Positions 1-9,200 of a DNA stretch of 64,000 bases are shown here, one piece after another. Source of the DNA: Acidobacteriota bacterium (GTDB lineage Bacteria; Acidobacteriota; Terriglobia; Bryobacterales; Bryobacteraceae); contig JAFDVS010000003.1 of the NCBI GenBank assembly GCA_018268935.1, positions 18,261 to 82,260 on the forward strand, in the 5' to 3' direction. The position numbers were made by a program, and so were the translations under genes. The first letter of the stretch is position 1; every line of letters begins with the position of its first letter. The notes beneath the pieces are model-generated. The model saw only the letters and a list, made by a program, of their open reading frames with translations, was not told the origin of the DNA and ran no database searches.

Positions 1-830
1 TGGTTGAGCGCCTTCCAGAACCGGCCGGGATGAAACGGCTTCCGTGCGCGAAACACAAAACTGGATATGCCGTACTCTTCGGTCTCCGGCGTGTGCTCGC
101 CTTGGATTTCCTTCAGCCAGCCGGGCATCACGGCAGCGCGTTCCTCGTCGTAAAGCCCGGTGTTGAGCACCGACGCAAGACGCACCTGGCCGCGCACGGA
201 CTCTTCGATTCGCGCGTCCGGATTCAGTTTCCTCAGGATTGCGCGCAGTCGCGTCACTTCCCCGCGCGTCATGCGGTCCGTCTTGTTAATCACCAGCACG
301 TTGGCAAACTCGATCTGGTCCACCAACAGATCGCTGAGGTTGCGCTGGTCGTCTTCGCCGGCGGCGAGTCCCAGCGAGGCCAAGTCATCCTCGGAGTGCA
401 CCTCTTCGAGGAACTTCTCGCCGTCCACCACGGTCACCATGGTGTCGAGCCTGGCCACTTTGCCGAGCGAGGCGCCGGACTCGTCTTCGAAGCTGAAGGT
501 GGCCGCCACGGGCATCGGTTCGGAAATGCCGGTGGACTCGATGAGGAGATAGTCGAAGCGCTTCTCCCCCGCCAGACGCGCGACTTCCTTCAGAAGGTCG
601 TCACGCAGCGTGCAGCAGATGCAGCCATTGCTCATCTCCACCAGTTGCTCGTCGATCCGGTTGAGCGCGCCGCCCACCAGTTTGGCGTCGATGTTGACTT
701 CGCTCATGTCGTTCACGATGACCGCCACACGCAGGCCCTCGCGGTTGTTCAAGACATGATTGAGCAGCGTGGTTTTCCCGGCCCCCAGGAACCCCGACAG
801 TACGGTGACCGGCAGTCTGACCTCTGGCAT
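1..830 (-). CDS. COG0523 (CobW/YjiA-type) G3E GTPase, C-terminus cut by window edge
   Basis: A metal-handling P-loop GTPase of the COG0523 family, thought to insert or hand over metals, often zinc. The Walker A motif GFLGAGKTT lies at residues 13-21, the family's metal-binding NGCICC (CxCC) at 68-73, the switch motif ESTGISEP follows, and NKTD supplies guanine specificity. Translation begins at the ATG at 830; about 276 residues are visible and the CobW C-terminal domain lies outside the window. It is the third gene of the leftward sensor/His-rich/GTPase operon, so a zinc role is inferred from context. COG0523 genes are usually controlled by Zur under zinc starvation; linkage to an SmtB-type sensor is unusual. 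Confidence 0.93.
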   Translation of the reverse strand, partial: MPEVRLPVTVLSGFLGAGKTTLLNHVLNNREGLRVAVIVNDMSEVNIDAKLVGGALNRIDEQLVEMSNGCICCTLRDDLLKEVARLAGEKRFDYLLIESTGISEPMPVAATFSFEDESGASLGKVARLDTMVTVVDGEKFLEEVHSEDDLASLGLAAGEDDQRNLSDLLVDQIEFANVLVINKTDRMTRGEVTRLRAILRKLNPDARIEESVRGQVRLASVLNTGLYDEERAAVMPGWLKEIQGEHTPETEEYGISSFVFRARKPFHPGRFWKALN

Positions 831-944
831 GCTCTATAGCATCCGGCTTTACAGTCCGCCAGGCCAGATGAATTCGACGAGCGGGAAGTGCAATCCGGCG
901 GGCGGGCCGGTTCCGTCAGCCGCCGGAAAGCTTCGATACCAAAC

Positions 945-1295
945 CTATCCCAGCGTCACTGCCCCGTGATCGTCGCAGTGGCCGCCATGGGGGTGATGGA
1001 GATGCCCGTTGACCAGGTAGTCGACATGGTCTCCGTGCGGTACGGCTTCATGCCCGCAGCCTGGGCCGTGCTGGTGCGCGCCGTCGTGTCCCGCGCACGC
1101 ATGCTGCGGAGTGCAACCGGCGGGATTGGCGGGACTCACCTCCAGCACATGCTCGTCGACATGATCTCCGTGGGGCTGATGCAAATGTCCGTCGTGCAGG
1201 TAATCGACGTGGCCTCCGTGTTGAATGGCCGTGTGTCCGCACCCGGCGCCATGCACGTGGGTATGGCCTTCGTGAATTTTATGTTCGTTCGACAT
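945..1295 (-). CDS. Small histidine-rich protein with two tandem metal-binding-like repeats
   Basis: A 116-residue cytoplasmic protein (no signal peptide or TM) with extreme His content. It is an internal duplication: residues about 14-50 and 74-110 share the pattern HGxGCGHxAxxHGxHVDYLxxGHLHxPHG, ending in H(V/C)DxH. The spacing of Cys and His suggests two equivalent zinc-binding units, acting as buffer, storage or chaperone; this is inference. I place the start at the ATG at 1295 because AAAAGGAG sits 11 nt upstream; an upstream in-frame start (1367) would overlap arsR. It lies between arsR and the COG0523 gene, so it may deliver metal to, or take it from, that GTPase. No named family is recognised with certainty. 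Confidence 0.85.
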   Translation of the reverse strand: MSNEHKIHEGHTHVHGAGCGHTAIQHGGHVDYLHDGHLHQPHGDHVDEHVLEVSPANPAGCTPQHACAGHDGAHQHGPGCGHEAVPHGDHVDYLVNGHLHHPHGGHCDDHGAVTLG

Positions 1296-1320
1296 TATGA
1301 CAATGACTCCTTTTGGGTTT

Positions 1321-1692
1321 CTAGGACTTGTTGGCGGGCTTCCGCCGCGGCTGGCTTTCGCCGGCATGCGCCAGCGCGTTGAAAACCAGCTCGGTGACGT
1401 GGGCGTCCGCCAGAGCGTAGTTGATGTGTTTGCCTTGGCGCCGCCGCACCACGATGTTCTCCGCGCGCAGCACGCGCAGCCGCTGCGATACCGTGGAGAG
1501 GCTCTCTTCGCTGGCCTGGGCCAGTTCGGTCACGCAGGCTTCACCCTGTGCCAAAGCCGCCACGATGCGCAGCCTCGACTCCTCGCCCAGGGCGCGAAAC
1601 AGCCGCGCGGCGCGTTCGAGCGCCTCTGCGTTGACCAGTTTGGCGCGCGGACGATTCGGGTGGTCGTGACCTGAGCAATCGGGGGTTTTCAT
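1321..1692 (-). CDS. ArsR/SmtB-family zinc-responsive repressor
   Basis: A 123-residue winged-helix metal sensor. The recognition helix region is ESLSTVSQRLRVLRAENIV, followed by the wing RRRQGKHINYAL. The alpha-5 metal site of SmtB/CzrA-type zinc sensors is intact: D96, H98, H109 and E112 (DxHx10HxxE). The alpha-3 CxC of cadmium/lead/arsenic sensors is absent; an N-terminal C6 and HDH (9-11) could add ligands as in ZiaR/SmtB. The ATG at 1692 is chosen over an upstream TTG (1749), which coincides with the -35 box. It heads a leftward operon and is divergent from the efflux ATPase. Zn(II) binding should release it from the palindrome 6 nt upstream of its start. Confidence 0.92.
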   Translation of the reverse strand: MKTPDCSGHDHPNRPRAKLVNAEALERAARLFRALGEESRLRIVAALAQGEACVTELAQASEESLSTVSQRLRVLRAENIVVRRRQGKHINYALADAHVTELVFNALAHAGESQPRRKPANKS

Positions 1693-1697
1693 GCAAA

Positions 1698-1719
1698 CAC
1701 TTGAACAACTGTTCAAGTG
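1698..1719. promoter_or_regulatory. SmtB/CzrA-type operator, perfect 10-2-10 palindrome
   Basis: Left arm CACTTGAACA (1698-1707), two-base centre AC, right arm TGTTCAAGTG (1710-1719), an exact inverted repeat. The core TGAACA-N2-TGTTCA is the recognised operator of zinc-sensing ArsR-family repressors. It covers the expected transcription start of the leftward promoter, so binding should block initiation of the arsR operon; the divergent ATPase gene starts 137 bp away. Confidence 0.9.
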
Positions 1720-1720
1720 A

Positions 1721-1749
1721 AGAATAACCTTGCTCAGACAGGCCGTCAA
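1721..1749 (-). promoter_or_regulatory. Sigma-70-type promoter of arsR operon
   Basis: Reading leftward: -35 TTGACG (1749-1744), a 17-nt spacer, and -10 TATTCT (1726-1721). The expected start, near 1714, lies inside the operator palindrome, the classic arrangement for an autoregulated ArsR repressor. Confidence 0.75.
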
Positions 1750-1757
1750 GCAGAATC

Positions 1758-1810
1758 CCGCTCACCGGGGCATCCAGTCCGCTCACCGGCGGAAGGTCTC
1801 CGGTGAGCGG
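1758..1810 (+). repeat. Three-copy 11-bp repeat able to form alternative hairpins in the ATPase leader
   Basis: CCGCTCACCGG occurs twice in direct orientation (1758-1768 and 1779-1789) and once inverted as CCGGTGAGCGG (1800-1810). In RNA the third copy can pair perfectly with either of the first two, giving mutually exclusive stems with a 10-nt or 31-nt loop. No U-tract follows, so an ordinary terminator is unlikely. It lies between the divergent promoter region and the ATPase start. Confidence 0.6.
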
Positions 1811-1855
1811 GTATTTGTCGCGGTTTCGCGGCGCCTCGCCTAATCTATTTGGATC

Positions 1856-4021
1856 GTGAACCGGCTCGAATTACGGATCCATGGTCTTGACTGCGCCGAG
1901 GAAGTGGCGCTTCTGCGCCGCGAGTTGGCGGGGCGGGCGGGAGTGCTCGAACTGGCCTTCGATGTGGTGAAGGCCAAGATGACCGTCACGCACGACCCCG
2001 CCGCGATCCGGCCGCAGGAGATCAAGGACGCTGTTCAACAAACAGGGATGCGCGCCGAGGCCTGGTCCGCGGAAACGGAGGACAGCCGCCCGTTTTGGAT
2101 CCGCCACTCGCGGGCGCTACTTACGGCCATGAGCGGCGTGGCGCTGCTGTGCGGCAGCGTGACGGATTTACTCCAATCGAAACTGACAGTGGTAGAGTGG
2201 CTGGGCAGCGACGGAAGCCCTACCCAAACAGTAGCGGTGCTCTATGCGCTGGCGGCGTTGGCCGGCTACGGCCCGTCGGTGCCCAAGCTTGGCGGTTCCA
2301 TCCGCGCCAGGCGCGCGGACCTGTCGGTGCTCATGGCTGTCTCGCTCACCGGCGCGATTTTCCTGGGAGAGTGGTCGGAAGCAGGTACACTCGCCTTCCT
2401 GTTCTCCATGGCCGGATTGCTGGAGACCTGGAGTCTGCGCAAAGCGCAATCGTCAGTGGCGTCGCTGCTGAACCTCTCGCCGGCCGAAGCCATCGTTCTG
2501 CATCACGACCATGAACACCGCGTGCCCGTGGACCGAGTGAAGGTGGGCGAACGGCTCCGGGTCCGGCCCGGCGAGCGCATCCCCTGCGACGGCGTCGTCG
2601 TGGCGGGCGAATCGAGTGTGGATCAGGCAGTCATCACCGGCGAGGCGATAGCGGTGGAAAAGCGCCCGGGCGACACAGTCTATGCGGGCACGCTGAACGA
2701 GTTAGGGAGTCTCGAGATACGCACCACGGCATCCGCCTCCAATACCGCTTTGGCGCGCATCGTCCGCATGGTGGAGGGCGCGCAACATCGCCGTGCTCCC
2801 AGTGAGCAGTTCGTCGAGCGGTTTGCCCGCTACTATACGCCCGCCATCCTGGCGCTTGCCGTCGGCGTCGCCCTGCTGCCGCCGCTGCTGGCGGGCGCCA
2901 GCGCGGCCAAGTGGTTCTACCAGGGAATGGTGGTGCTGCTGATATCGTGTCCCTGCGCCCTGATTGTTTCAACGCCCGTCACCATTGTTTCGGCTCTCGC
3001 CTCGGCGGCCCGGCGCGGGGTTCTCGTCAAGGGCGGCGCGTTTCTCGAAGAGGCCGCTCAACTGCGCGCGATCGCCTTCGACAAGACCGGCGTGCTGACG
3101 ATGGGGCAGCCGCAGGTGAGCACTTTCGTTCCCGTGAACGGCAAGCCGGCCAAGGAGATTCTGGAGAATCTCGCCGGACTCGAACTGCGCAGCGAGCATC
3201 CTTTGGGCGGCGCGATCGTGGAGTACGCGCGCGGCCGCGGCATCGAGCCCAGCAAGGCCGAACATTTCCACGCCCGCTGTGGCCGTGGCGCCGAGGCCGA
3301 GATAGCGGCCGAAACCTTCTGGGCGGGCAACTGGCGGTTCTGCGAAGAGAAACAGTTGGATGGCGAAGGGCGCGCCAAATCGCAGATCCAGGCCCTCGAA
3401 GACGCCAGCCATACCGCCATTCTCTGCGGCACCAATCGCCAGGTATGGGCCATCGTTGGACTGACCGACCCGCTGCGGCCCGGCGCGCGGGAGGCGATCG
3501 ACGAATTGCGTTCGCTCGGCGTCGCCGAGATGGCCATCCTCACCGGCGACAATCCGCGCACTGCCGCCAGCGTGGGCCGGGAACTGGGCATTTCCGATAT
3601 CCGTGCCGAGATGCTGCCGGGTGAGAAACTGGCCGCGATCGAAGAGATGCGGCAGCGGCCCGGCGCGGTAGCCATGGTGGGTGACGGGATCAACGATGCC
3701 CAAGCCATGGCGGCCGCCTCCATTGGCGTGGCGCTGGCCGGCCGTTCCACCGACTTGGCTCTCGAGACCGCCGATGTAGTGTTGGCTTCGGGCGACCTCA
3801 TGCGGTTGCCCTTCCTGCTGCGCCATGCACGCCGCGCCGTGCGCGTGATCCGGCAGAATGTCTGGATTGCGATCGGCCTGAAGACGGCGTTTCTCGTTCT
3901 GGCGATGGCCGGCAAAGCCAGCCTGTGGATGGCCATCGCAGCCGATATGGGGGCTACAATTCTGGTCACGCTAAACGGACTAAGGCTGCTTCAGCCGTCG
4001 CGCGAGGCGTCCCGGACGTGA
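1856..4021 (+). CDS. zntA: P1B-type heavy-metal efflux ATPase (Zn/Cd/Pb)
   Basis: ATP-driven export of soft divalent cations across the inner membrane. Of 721 residues, an N-terminal HMA domain (about 1-75) carries the reduced motif HGLDCAEEV with one Cys. Next come the actuator TGEA, the transmembrane ion motif CPC (365-367), the phosphorylated D409 in DKTGVLTMG, SEHPLGGAIV (the P1B HP motif) and the hinge GDGINDAQ. CPC plus the SmtB-type neighbour points to Zn/Cd rather than copper. The start is the GTG at 1856; there is no good ribosome-binding site, so it is less certain than the rest. The gene is divergent from its presumed repressor. Confidence 0.93.
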   Translation: MNRLELRIHGLDCAEEVALLRRELAGRAGVLELAFDVVKAKMTVTHDPAAIRPQEIKDAVQQTGMRAEAWSAETEDSRPFWIRHSRALLTAMSGVALLCGSVTDLLQSKLTVVEWLGSDGSPTQTVAVLYALAALAGYGPSVPKLGGSIRARRADLSVLMAVSLTGAIFLGEWSEAGTLAFLFSMAGLLETWSLRKAQSSVASLLNLSPAEAIVLHHDHEHRVPVDRVKVGERLRVRPGERIPCDGVVVAGESSVDQAVITGEAIAVEKRPGDTVYAGTLNELGSLEIRTTASASNTALARIVRMVEGAQHRRAPSEQFVERFARYYTPAILALAVGVALLPPLLAGASAAKWFYQGMVVLLISCPCALIVSTPVTIVSALASAARRGVLVKGGAFLEEAAQLRAIAFDKTGVLTMGQPQVSTFVPVNGKPAKEILENLAGLELRSEHPLGGAIVEYARGRGIEPSKAEHFHARCGRGAEAEIAAETFWAGNWRFCEEKQLDGEGRAKSQIQALEDASHTAILCGTNRQVWAIVGLTDPLRPGAREAIDELRSLGVAEMAILTGDNPRTAASVGRELGISDIRAEMLPGEKLAAIEEMRQRPGAVAMVGDGINDAQAMAAASIGVALAGRSTDLALETADVVLASGDLMRLPFLLRHARRAVRVIRQNVWIAIGLKTAFLVLAMAGKASLWMAIAADMGATILVTLNGLRLLQPSREASRT

Positions 4022-4036
4022 GTGTCAACCTGACAC
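4022..4036. repeat. Short perfect hairpin after zntA; remainder of 4037-4245 featureless
   Basis: GTGTCA-ACC-TGACAC forms a 6-bp stem with a 3-nt loop immediately after the ATPase stop codon. It lacks a U-tract. It could be a weak terminator or a stray REP-like element. I see no gene in the remaining stretch between the convergent ATPase and FGE genes. Confidence 0.4.
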
Positions 4037-4245
4037 CGGGCTCCGTTCCTGCGGCGCGCCCCGATGCTGGCCGCGGTATCTTCGGAAGGGAACGCTGGCG
4101 GCCGCCTCGCGGTTAGAGCTCCTCTTCACTGATCCGGGCAACAAGATCGCACGCAATTGATCGAAGTGCGGTGAACCCAATCTGGCAGCACAGGCGCAAC
4201 GCCTCGATCGTGTTCCGCCCCGGGTGGCGCGGGCGGGCGTTGTGC

Positions 4246-5238
4246 TCAGCGGTCGCTGACGCAGCGGAAGGTGATATTGGTAGTGGCGCTGTCGGGAGTA
4301 TTGGACGTGCGGGCGGCCACGCGGTAGCGATTGCAGTAGGAACGGTGACAGAGGTAGCTGCCGCCCTTCATCACGCGTTGCGTACCCGTGGGCGGGCCGA
4401 TCGGATTGAGGCGTGTGGCGGCGATGTGGTAGGCGGGGTGAAACCAGTCGTTGCACCACTCCCAGGCGTTGCCGGTGATGGTGGAGATTCCGTAGCCATT
4501 GGGTTCGTAGGAATCCACCGGGCAGGTGCCGGCGAAGCCGTCCTCAGCGGAATTGAAATCGGGGAACTGGCCTTGCCACACGTTGCAAAGATGGCGGCCC
4601 TCGGGGGTCAATTGGTCGCCCCATGGGTAGATGCGCTGGACGAGACCGCCGCGGGCGGCGTATTCCCACTCGGCTTCGGTGGGCAGACGCTTGCCCGCCC
4701 ATTCGGCATAGGCGGCGGCATCGTGCCAGGAGATATGGGTGACGGGATGGTGCAGGCGATCGTGGATAGAGGTGTCCGGGCCTTCGGGATTTTTCCAACT
4801 GGCGCCATTGACACGGCACCACCAGTTGACGGAAGGGGCGCGGTCGGAAACGATCGCGGAGAAACGCTCTTTGGGGATGTGGAGGTGAAAGACGAAGGAC
4901 CAGCCGAAGCGCTCGGCTTCGGTCTGAAAGCCGGTGGCGTGGACAAACTCGCGGAAGCGCTCGTTGGTGACGGGATAGCGGTCGATGTAGAAGGGGTCGA
5001 GGGTGACCTCGCGGATGGGGCCTTCGCCGTCAGCGGGAAAACCCTCTTTGTCGTCGGTGCCCATGAGGAAGGCGCCGCCGTCGAGGCGGATGCGGTCCTC
5101 GGTGATCTTGGCGGTGGTGAAGCGGCGCTGGGCGGACAGTTCTTTGCTTTGGGCGAGCGCCTCGGCGCGCTGTTTGGACGGAACGCAGCAGGGGTGCGGC
5201 TTGCCGAGGCTGGCAAAGAGCTGGAACTCAGGCTTCAC
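4246..5238 (-). CDS. Formylglycine-generating enzyme (SUMF1/FGE)
   Basis: Oxidises the active-site cysteine of type I sulfatases to C-alpha-formylglycine in the unfolded chain. The 330-residue protein has the SUMF1 lectin-like fold and the catalytic motif GGSYLCHRSYCNRYR near the C-terminus, so both cysteines of aerobic copper-dependent FGE (C297 and C302) are present, followed by NTPDSATTNITFRC as in the human enzyme. The N-terminal CCVPSKQRAEA is also typical. There is no signal peptide, so it acts in the cytoplasm before export. Translation starts at GTG 5238, overlapping the isomerase stop by four bases (GTGA). Its likely clients are the four sulfatases at 22-33 kb. Confidence 0.93.
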   Translation of the reverse strand: MKPEFQLFASLGKPHPCCVPSKQRAEALAQSKELSAQRRFTTAKITEDRIRLDGGAFLMGTDDKEGFPADGEGPIREVTLDPFYIDRYPVTNERFREFVHATGFQTEAERFGWSFVFHLHIPKERFSAIVSDRAPSVNWWCRVNGASWKNPEGPDTSIHDRLHHPVTHISWHDAAAYAEWAGKRLPTEAEWEYAARGGLVQRIYPWGDQLTPEGRHLCNVWQGQFPDFNSAEDGFAGTCPVDSYEPNGYGISTITGNAWEWCNDWFHPAYHIAATRLNPIGPPTGTQRVMKGGSYLCHRSYCNRYRVAARTSNTPDSATTNITFRCVSDR

Positions 5239-6104
5239 GGCTGCGCTTCTTCCATTTCGATTTCTTCGACCTTGGCGGTGTTCATGAGGCGGTCGAGGAA
5301 TTGTTCGATGGCGCGCTGGCGTTTTTGTTCGAGGAGGGTTTGGGAGATCTGCGCCTTCACTTCCTGCAGATCGCGGGTTCCTTCCGGCACACGCTGGTAG
5401 AGTTTTGCGATGTGGAAGCCGAACGGGGAGCGGAAGATGGGGCTGACTTCGCCGGGTTTCATGCGGAAAACGACATCCTCGAACTCCTCCACCATCTGGC
5501 CACGGGGGAAGTAGCCGAGATCGCCGCCGCGGCCGGGGCAATCGGAGAGGCGGTCGGCGAGTTCTTCGAAGCTGGCGCCGGCCTTCAATTCCGCTTCCGC
5601 CTGTTCGATGGCGGCGCGGGCGGCGGCTTCGTCTGTGTTCTCATCCACGTTTTTCACGATGTGGGCGGCGTGGATGGTCTCCGGCGTAGCGAACTGCTCC
5701 TTGTTCTTGAGATAGAAATCGGAGATATCTTTGTTCTTTGGCTGGGAAACCTTGGCTGTGATTTTCCCGAGGAGTTGTTCCACCCGATAGCGGACGGTGA
5801 GCTCCTGTTGCAGCTTTTCATCGCCAAAGGGGAAGACGCAGCCGGATTCGCCGGGCGATTGTTCGCGGATTTCCGACATCATATTCTCAATTACGCCCTC
5901 GGGAATGGGCTCTGTGTCGCGCATAGCCTCCTGGCGGAGGACGGTGCGCTCAACGATATTCTCGCGGGCCCAGAGCTTGACGCGGGTCTCCACTTCGATG
6001 GGGCTGGCCTGTGCCATTTCCTCGACCAGCCGAGGCCGGATCAGCCTTTCCTCTTCCTTGATTACGGAGTCCGCGACGGGTTCGCCATTGATGCGCAATG
6101 CCAT
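5235..6104 (-). CDS. PpiC/parvulin-type peptidyl-prolyl cis-trans isomerase
   Basis: A 289-residue protein: a helical SurA/NifM-like N-terminal region (1-125), then a parvulin domain (about 130-235) with HAAHIVKNV, LSDCPGRGGDLGYFPRGQM, FEDVVFRMKPGEVSPIFRSPFGFHI, and a helical tail. No signal peptide or TM is seen (the N-terminus is MALRINGEPVADS), so it is probably a cytoplasmic folding factor like NifM rather than a periplasmic SurA. The downstream FGE gene overlaps its stop codon by four bases; a role in folding FGE or its clients is inference from this coupling. Confidence 0.88.
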   Translation of the reverse strand: MALRINGEPVADSVIKEEERLIRPRLVEEMAQASPIEVETRVKLWARENIVERTVLRQEAMRDTEPIPEGVIENMMSEIREQSPGESGCVFPFGDEKLQQELTVRYRVEQLLGKITAKVSQPKNKDISDFYLKNKEQFATPETIHAAHIVKNVDENTDEAAARAAIEQAEAELKAGASFEELADRLSDCPGRGGDLGYFPRGQMVEEFEDVVFRMKPGEVSPIFRSPFGFHIAKLYQRVPEGTRDLQEVKAQISQTLLEQKRQRAIEQFLDRLMNTAKVEEIEMEEAQP

Positions 6105-6244
6105 GAAGAAACATCATACGACAACCCCAGGGCGGGGCACTCGCCAGGGAGGGACTGCCGTGGTGTGGAGGGCCGGCCGCGGGCGGTCTGCCCGATGCAC
6201 CGTGTAGGTAATGGTGCTGACTGTCGATAGAATATGGAATACAC

Positions 6245-9200
6245 ATGCCACTGACGCGCGCGCGGATTCCGGCTGCTGGAGCTGCGCTCTTTCTGTGGCT
6301 GAGCTGCGTGAGAGGGGAAACGCCGCAATATTCGTTCGAATATTACGGGCAGGAACATGGCCTGGCGTCCAGCCTGGTGCGCTGCCTTACCCAGGATAAG
6401 AAAGGGTTTCTGTGGGTGGGCACGCCGATCGGGTTGTTCCGCTGGGACGGATTCCGCTTTCGCCGTTATGCCAAAAGCGAGGGGCTGCCGGACATCAGTA
6501 TTCGGGCGGTTTTTGTAGATCCGCAAGGGACCCTGTGGGCCGGTACACCGAAGGGAATCGTCCGGCTGGAGGGGAACCACTTTCGCACCGGATCGGCCAC
6601 TGATGTCGACATTTTTTCCCGTACGGCGTTCACCAGCGACAAGAAGGGCAACGTGTACGTGGGTTCCCGGTCCGGGATCTACGTGAGCCGCAGCAACGGG
6701 CAGTTCACGAAACTTTCCATTGCCGGGAACGTGGATCGAAGCGCCATTCCTGGTCTCTGGGCCGATGAAGATTCGTCATTGTGGTTTGGATGCGGGGACG
6801 GGATTTGCCGCTGGGGTGAAGGGGGACTGGCGCGCTTCGGTGCGGGGGACGGTGTTCCCAAGGACATCTACGGGTCGTTCGTCAGAGACGGTCGAGGTCA
6901 CCTCTACGTACGCGGGCTGACCGGCATTGTGGTGCAGGAGAAGGGACAGCGGGCGTTTCGCCGGGAACTGACTCTGTCCGGGGAAGGATCGATGCAGATC
7001 ATGATGGGGAGCCGGGGGCGCCTGTACGCGCCGTCCTGGAACGGGCTGTGGGTTCGCGGCTTGACGGGGGAGTGGACGCAGGTGACGGAAGATAACGGAC
7101 TGCCCGCCAATCGCATTAATGCGGTTTGGGAGGACAAGGAGCAGTCCCTCTGGTTGGGCTTTTCCGATTTCGGAATCGCCCGTTGGCGCGGAAAGGGAGA
7201 CTGGGAGGGATGGACGCGGGCCAGCGGTCTTCCGAGCAGCGCGGTGAGCGCGATTCTGAGGGGCTCAGACGGGCGTTTGTGGATTGGGACAAGAGCCGGG
7301 TTGGCTGTTTTCCAGGGAGAATCCGGGCCGTTCGTTCCGCTGCGAGGCATTGGCGCGGCGCCAATTCGGGCCATTGCGGAAACACCGGACGGATCGGTCT
7401 GGGTAGGCGCATACGAGGATGGCCTATGGAGAGTGCGGCCCAACTCAACTTCCGCGGAACGCATTGGACCTGAACGGGGGATTGAATTGCGGCAGTTGCT
7501 GAATCTGTACTCGGCGAGTGATGGCTGGTTGTACGCGGCTTCGCGCCAGGGTGTGTATCGCACACGGGCAACCGGGCCACCTCAATTTGAGCGAGTGTGG
7601 GAGAAAGCGCTGCTGCCCGGAGAGCAGATCTACGCCATCCGCGAGGATCATGCCGGCCGGTTGTGGCTGGCGGGGACGCGAGGCGTGTTGCAGATGCAGG
7701 CGGGCGGGCAGTTCCGGCGCTTTGATCAGAAGGATGGACTGCTGGATCGAACGGTGGTGCTGCTGACCTTCGGTGGGGCGAACGAAGTCTGGCTGGGGTA
7801 CGGGCGGTATATGGGCCTGACGAGAATGCGTATGGGCGCCAAGCCCGAGTTGAAACACTTTGACGCTTCGACAGTGCTTGCGTCGAACGATCTCTGCTTT
7901 CTCGCGGGGGATGAGCGGGGTTGGATCTGGGTGGGCACGGACAACGGAGTGGATGTATTCAACGGCAAGGACTGGCGCCACATCGGGACACGAGACGGGC
8001 TCATCTGGCACGATACGGTTTTCCAGGCGTTCCACGCCGAGCGCGACGGGCACGTGTGGATCGGTACGAACCGCGGCCTGTCCCGCTTTCTTCCGCGCGA
8101 TGAGATGTTTCACCGACCGCCTCCTTCGATAGCCATCACGGGGGTCAGCGCGGGGGGCAAGGCGGTGGATGAGAATACGCGGATCAAGACGCCCTATGAA
8201 AACCGTTTGATGCGTGTCGGCTTTTCCACGCTGTCGTTTACCCAGGCCGGTTCGGTCCGCTTCCGTTACCGTTTGAATGGGTTGGACGGGCATTGGAACG
8301 AGACTTTGGAGCGGGAAGCGGTCTTCCCAAGCCTGGTGCCCGGTGAATATGAATTTGAGGTGCAGGCCGGCTCAAAGGTGGGCTGGAATCCGGAAAGCGC
8401 GCGGGTGCATTTCGCCATTCTTGCCCCGTGGTGGCGCAGCTATTGGTTTACGGCTGGGGTGGTGTTGTGCCTGTTGGGGCTCGCCTATGGGCTGCATCGC
8501 CACCGCGTGCGGCGCATTCAGCGCAAGCGGGCCGAACTGGAACTGGCGGTGACGGAGCGGACCATCGAACTGCAGCGCGAAAAGAATCGCACAGAGCGGG
8601 AGAAGCAGACGGTGGAGCAGCAGAAACGGGAGATTGAGCACCTGCTGGAGCAGGCGCGGGAAGTGGCCAGGCTGAAGGATGAGTTTCTGGCGAATGTGAG
8701 CCACGAGATCCGGACACCGATGAATGGCATCCTCGGCATGACGTCACTTGCGTTGCAGACCGCGCTGCGCCCGGATCAGCGGGAGTTTCTGGAATGCGCG
8801 CGGTCCTCGGGCGAAGCGCTGCTGAGCCTGTTGAACGATATTCTCGATTTTTCCAAGATTGAAGCGAACCGGCTGGAGTTGGAGACCGTGAGTTTCTCTC
8901 CGCGCAACCTGGTGGAGGATTGCGTGCGAAGCGTGCGGCCAGCGATTGGAAACAAGAATATCCGGCTGGAATGGAATGTCGAAGCCGGTGTGCCGGCGAT
9001 GGTGCAGGGCGACCCCACGCGGGTGCGCCAGGTTCTGCTGAATCTGTTGAGCAACGCCGTGAAGTTCACGAGCGAAGGGTTTGTCTCGGTGCGCTTGTCA
9101 GTGGATGCTGTGGAGGAAGATCGTACGGAACTTCTGTTCCGGGTGATTGACACGGGGGAGGGAATTGCTCCGGAGAAGCACAAGGTGATCTTTGAAGCGT

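Noticed and set aside
1811..1855. A MerR/ZntR-type long-spacer promoter for zntA
   Set aside because: A TTGTCG/TAATCT pair can be drawn with a 20-nt spacer, but no dyad is found and the sensor next door is ArsR-type.
2969..3826. 285-codon antisense frame inside the efflux ATPase
   Set aside because: No motif and fully covered by conserved ATPase motifs on the other strand.
4022..4036. RAYT-associated REP element
   Set aside because: Only one short hairpin, no second copy in the window and no transposase; too little to claim.
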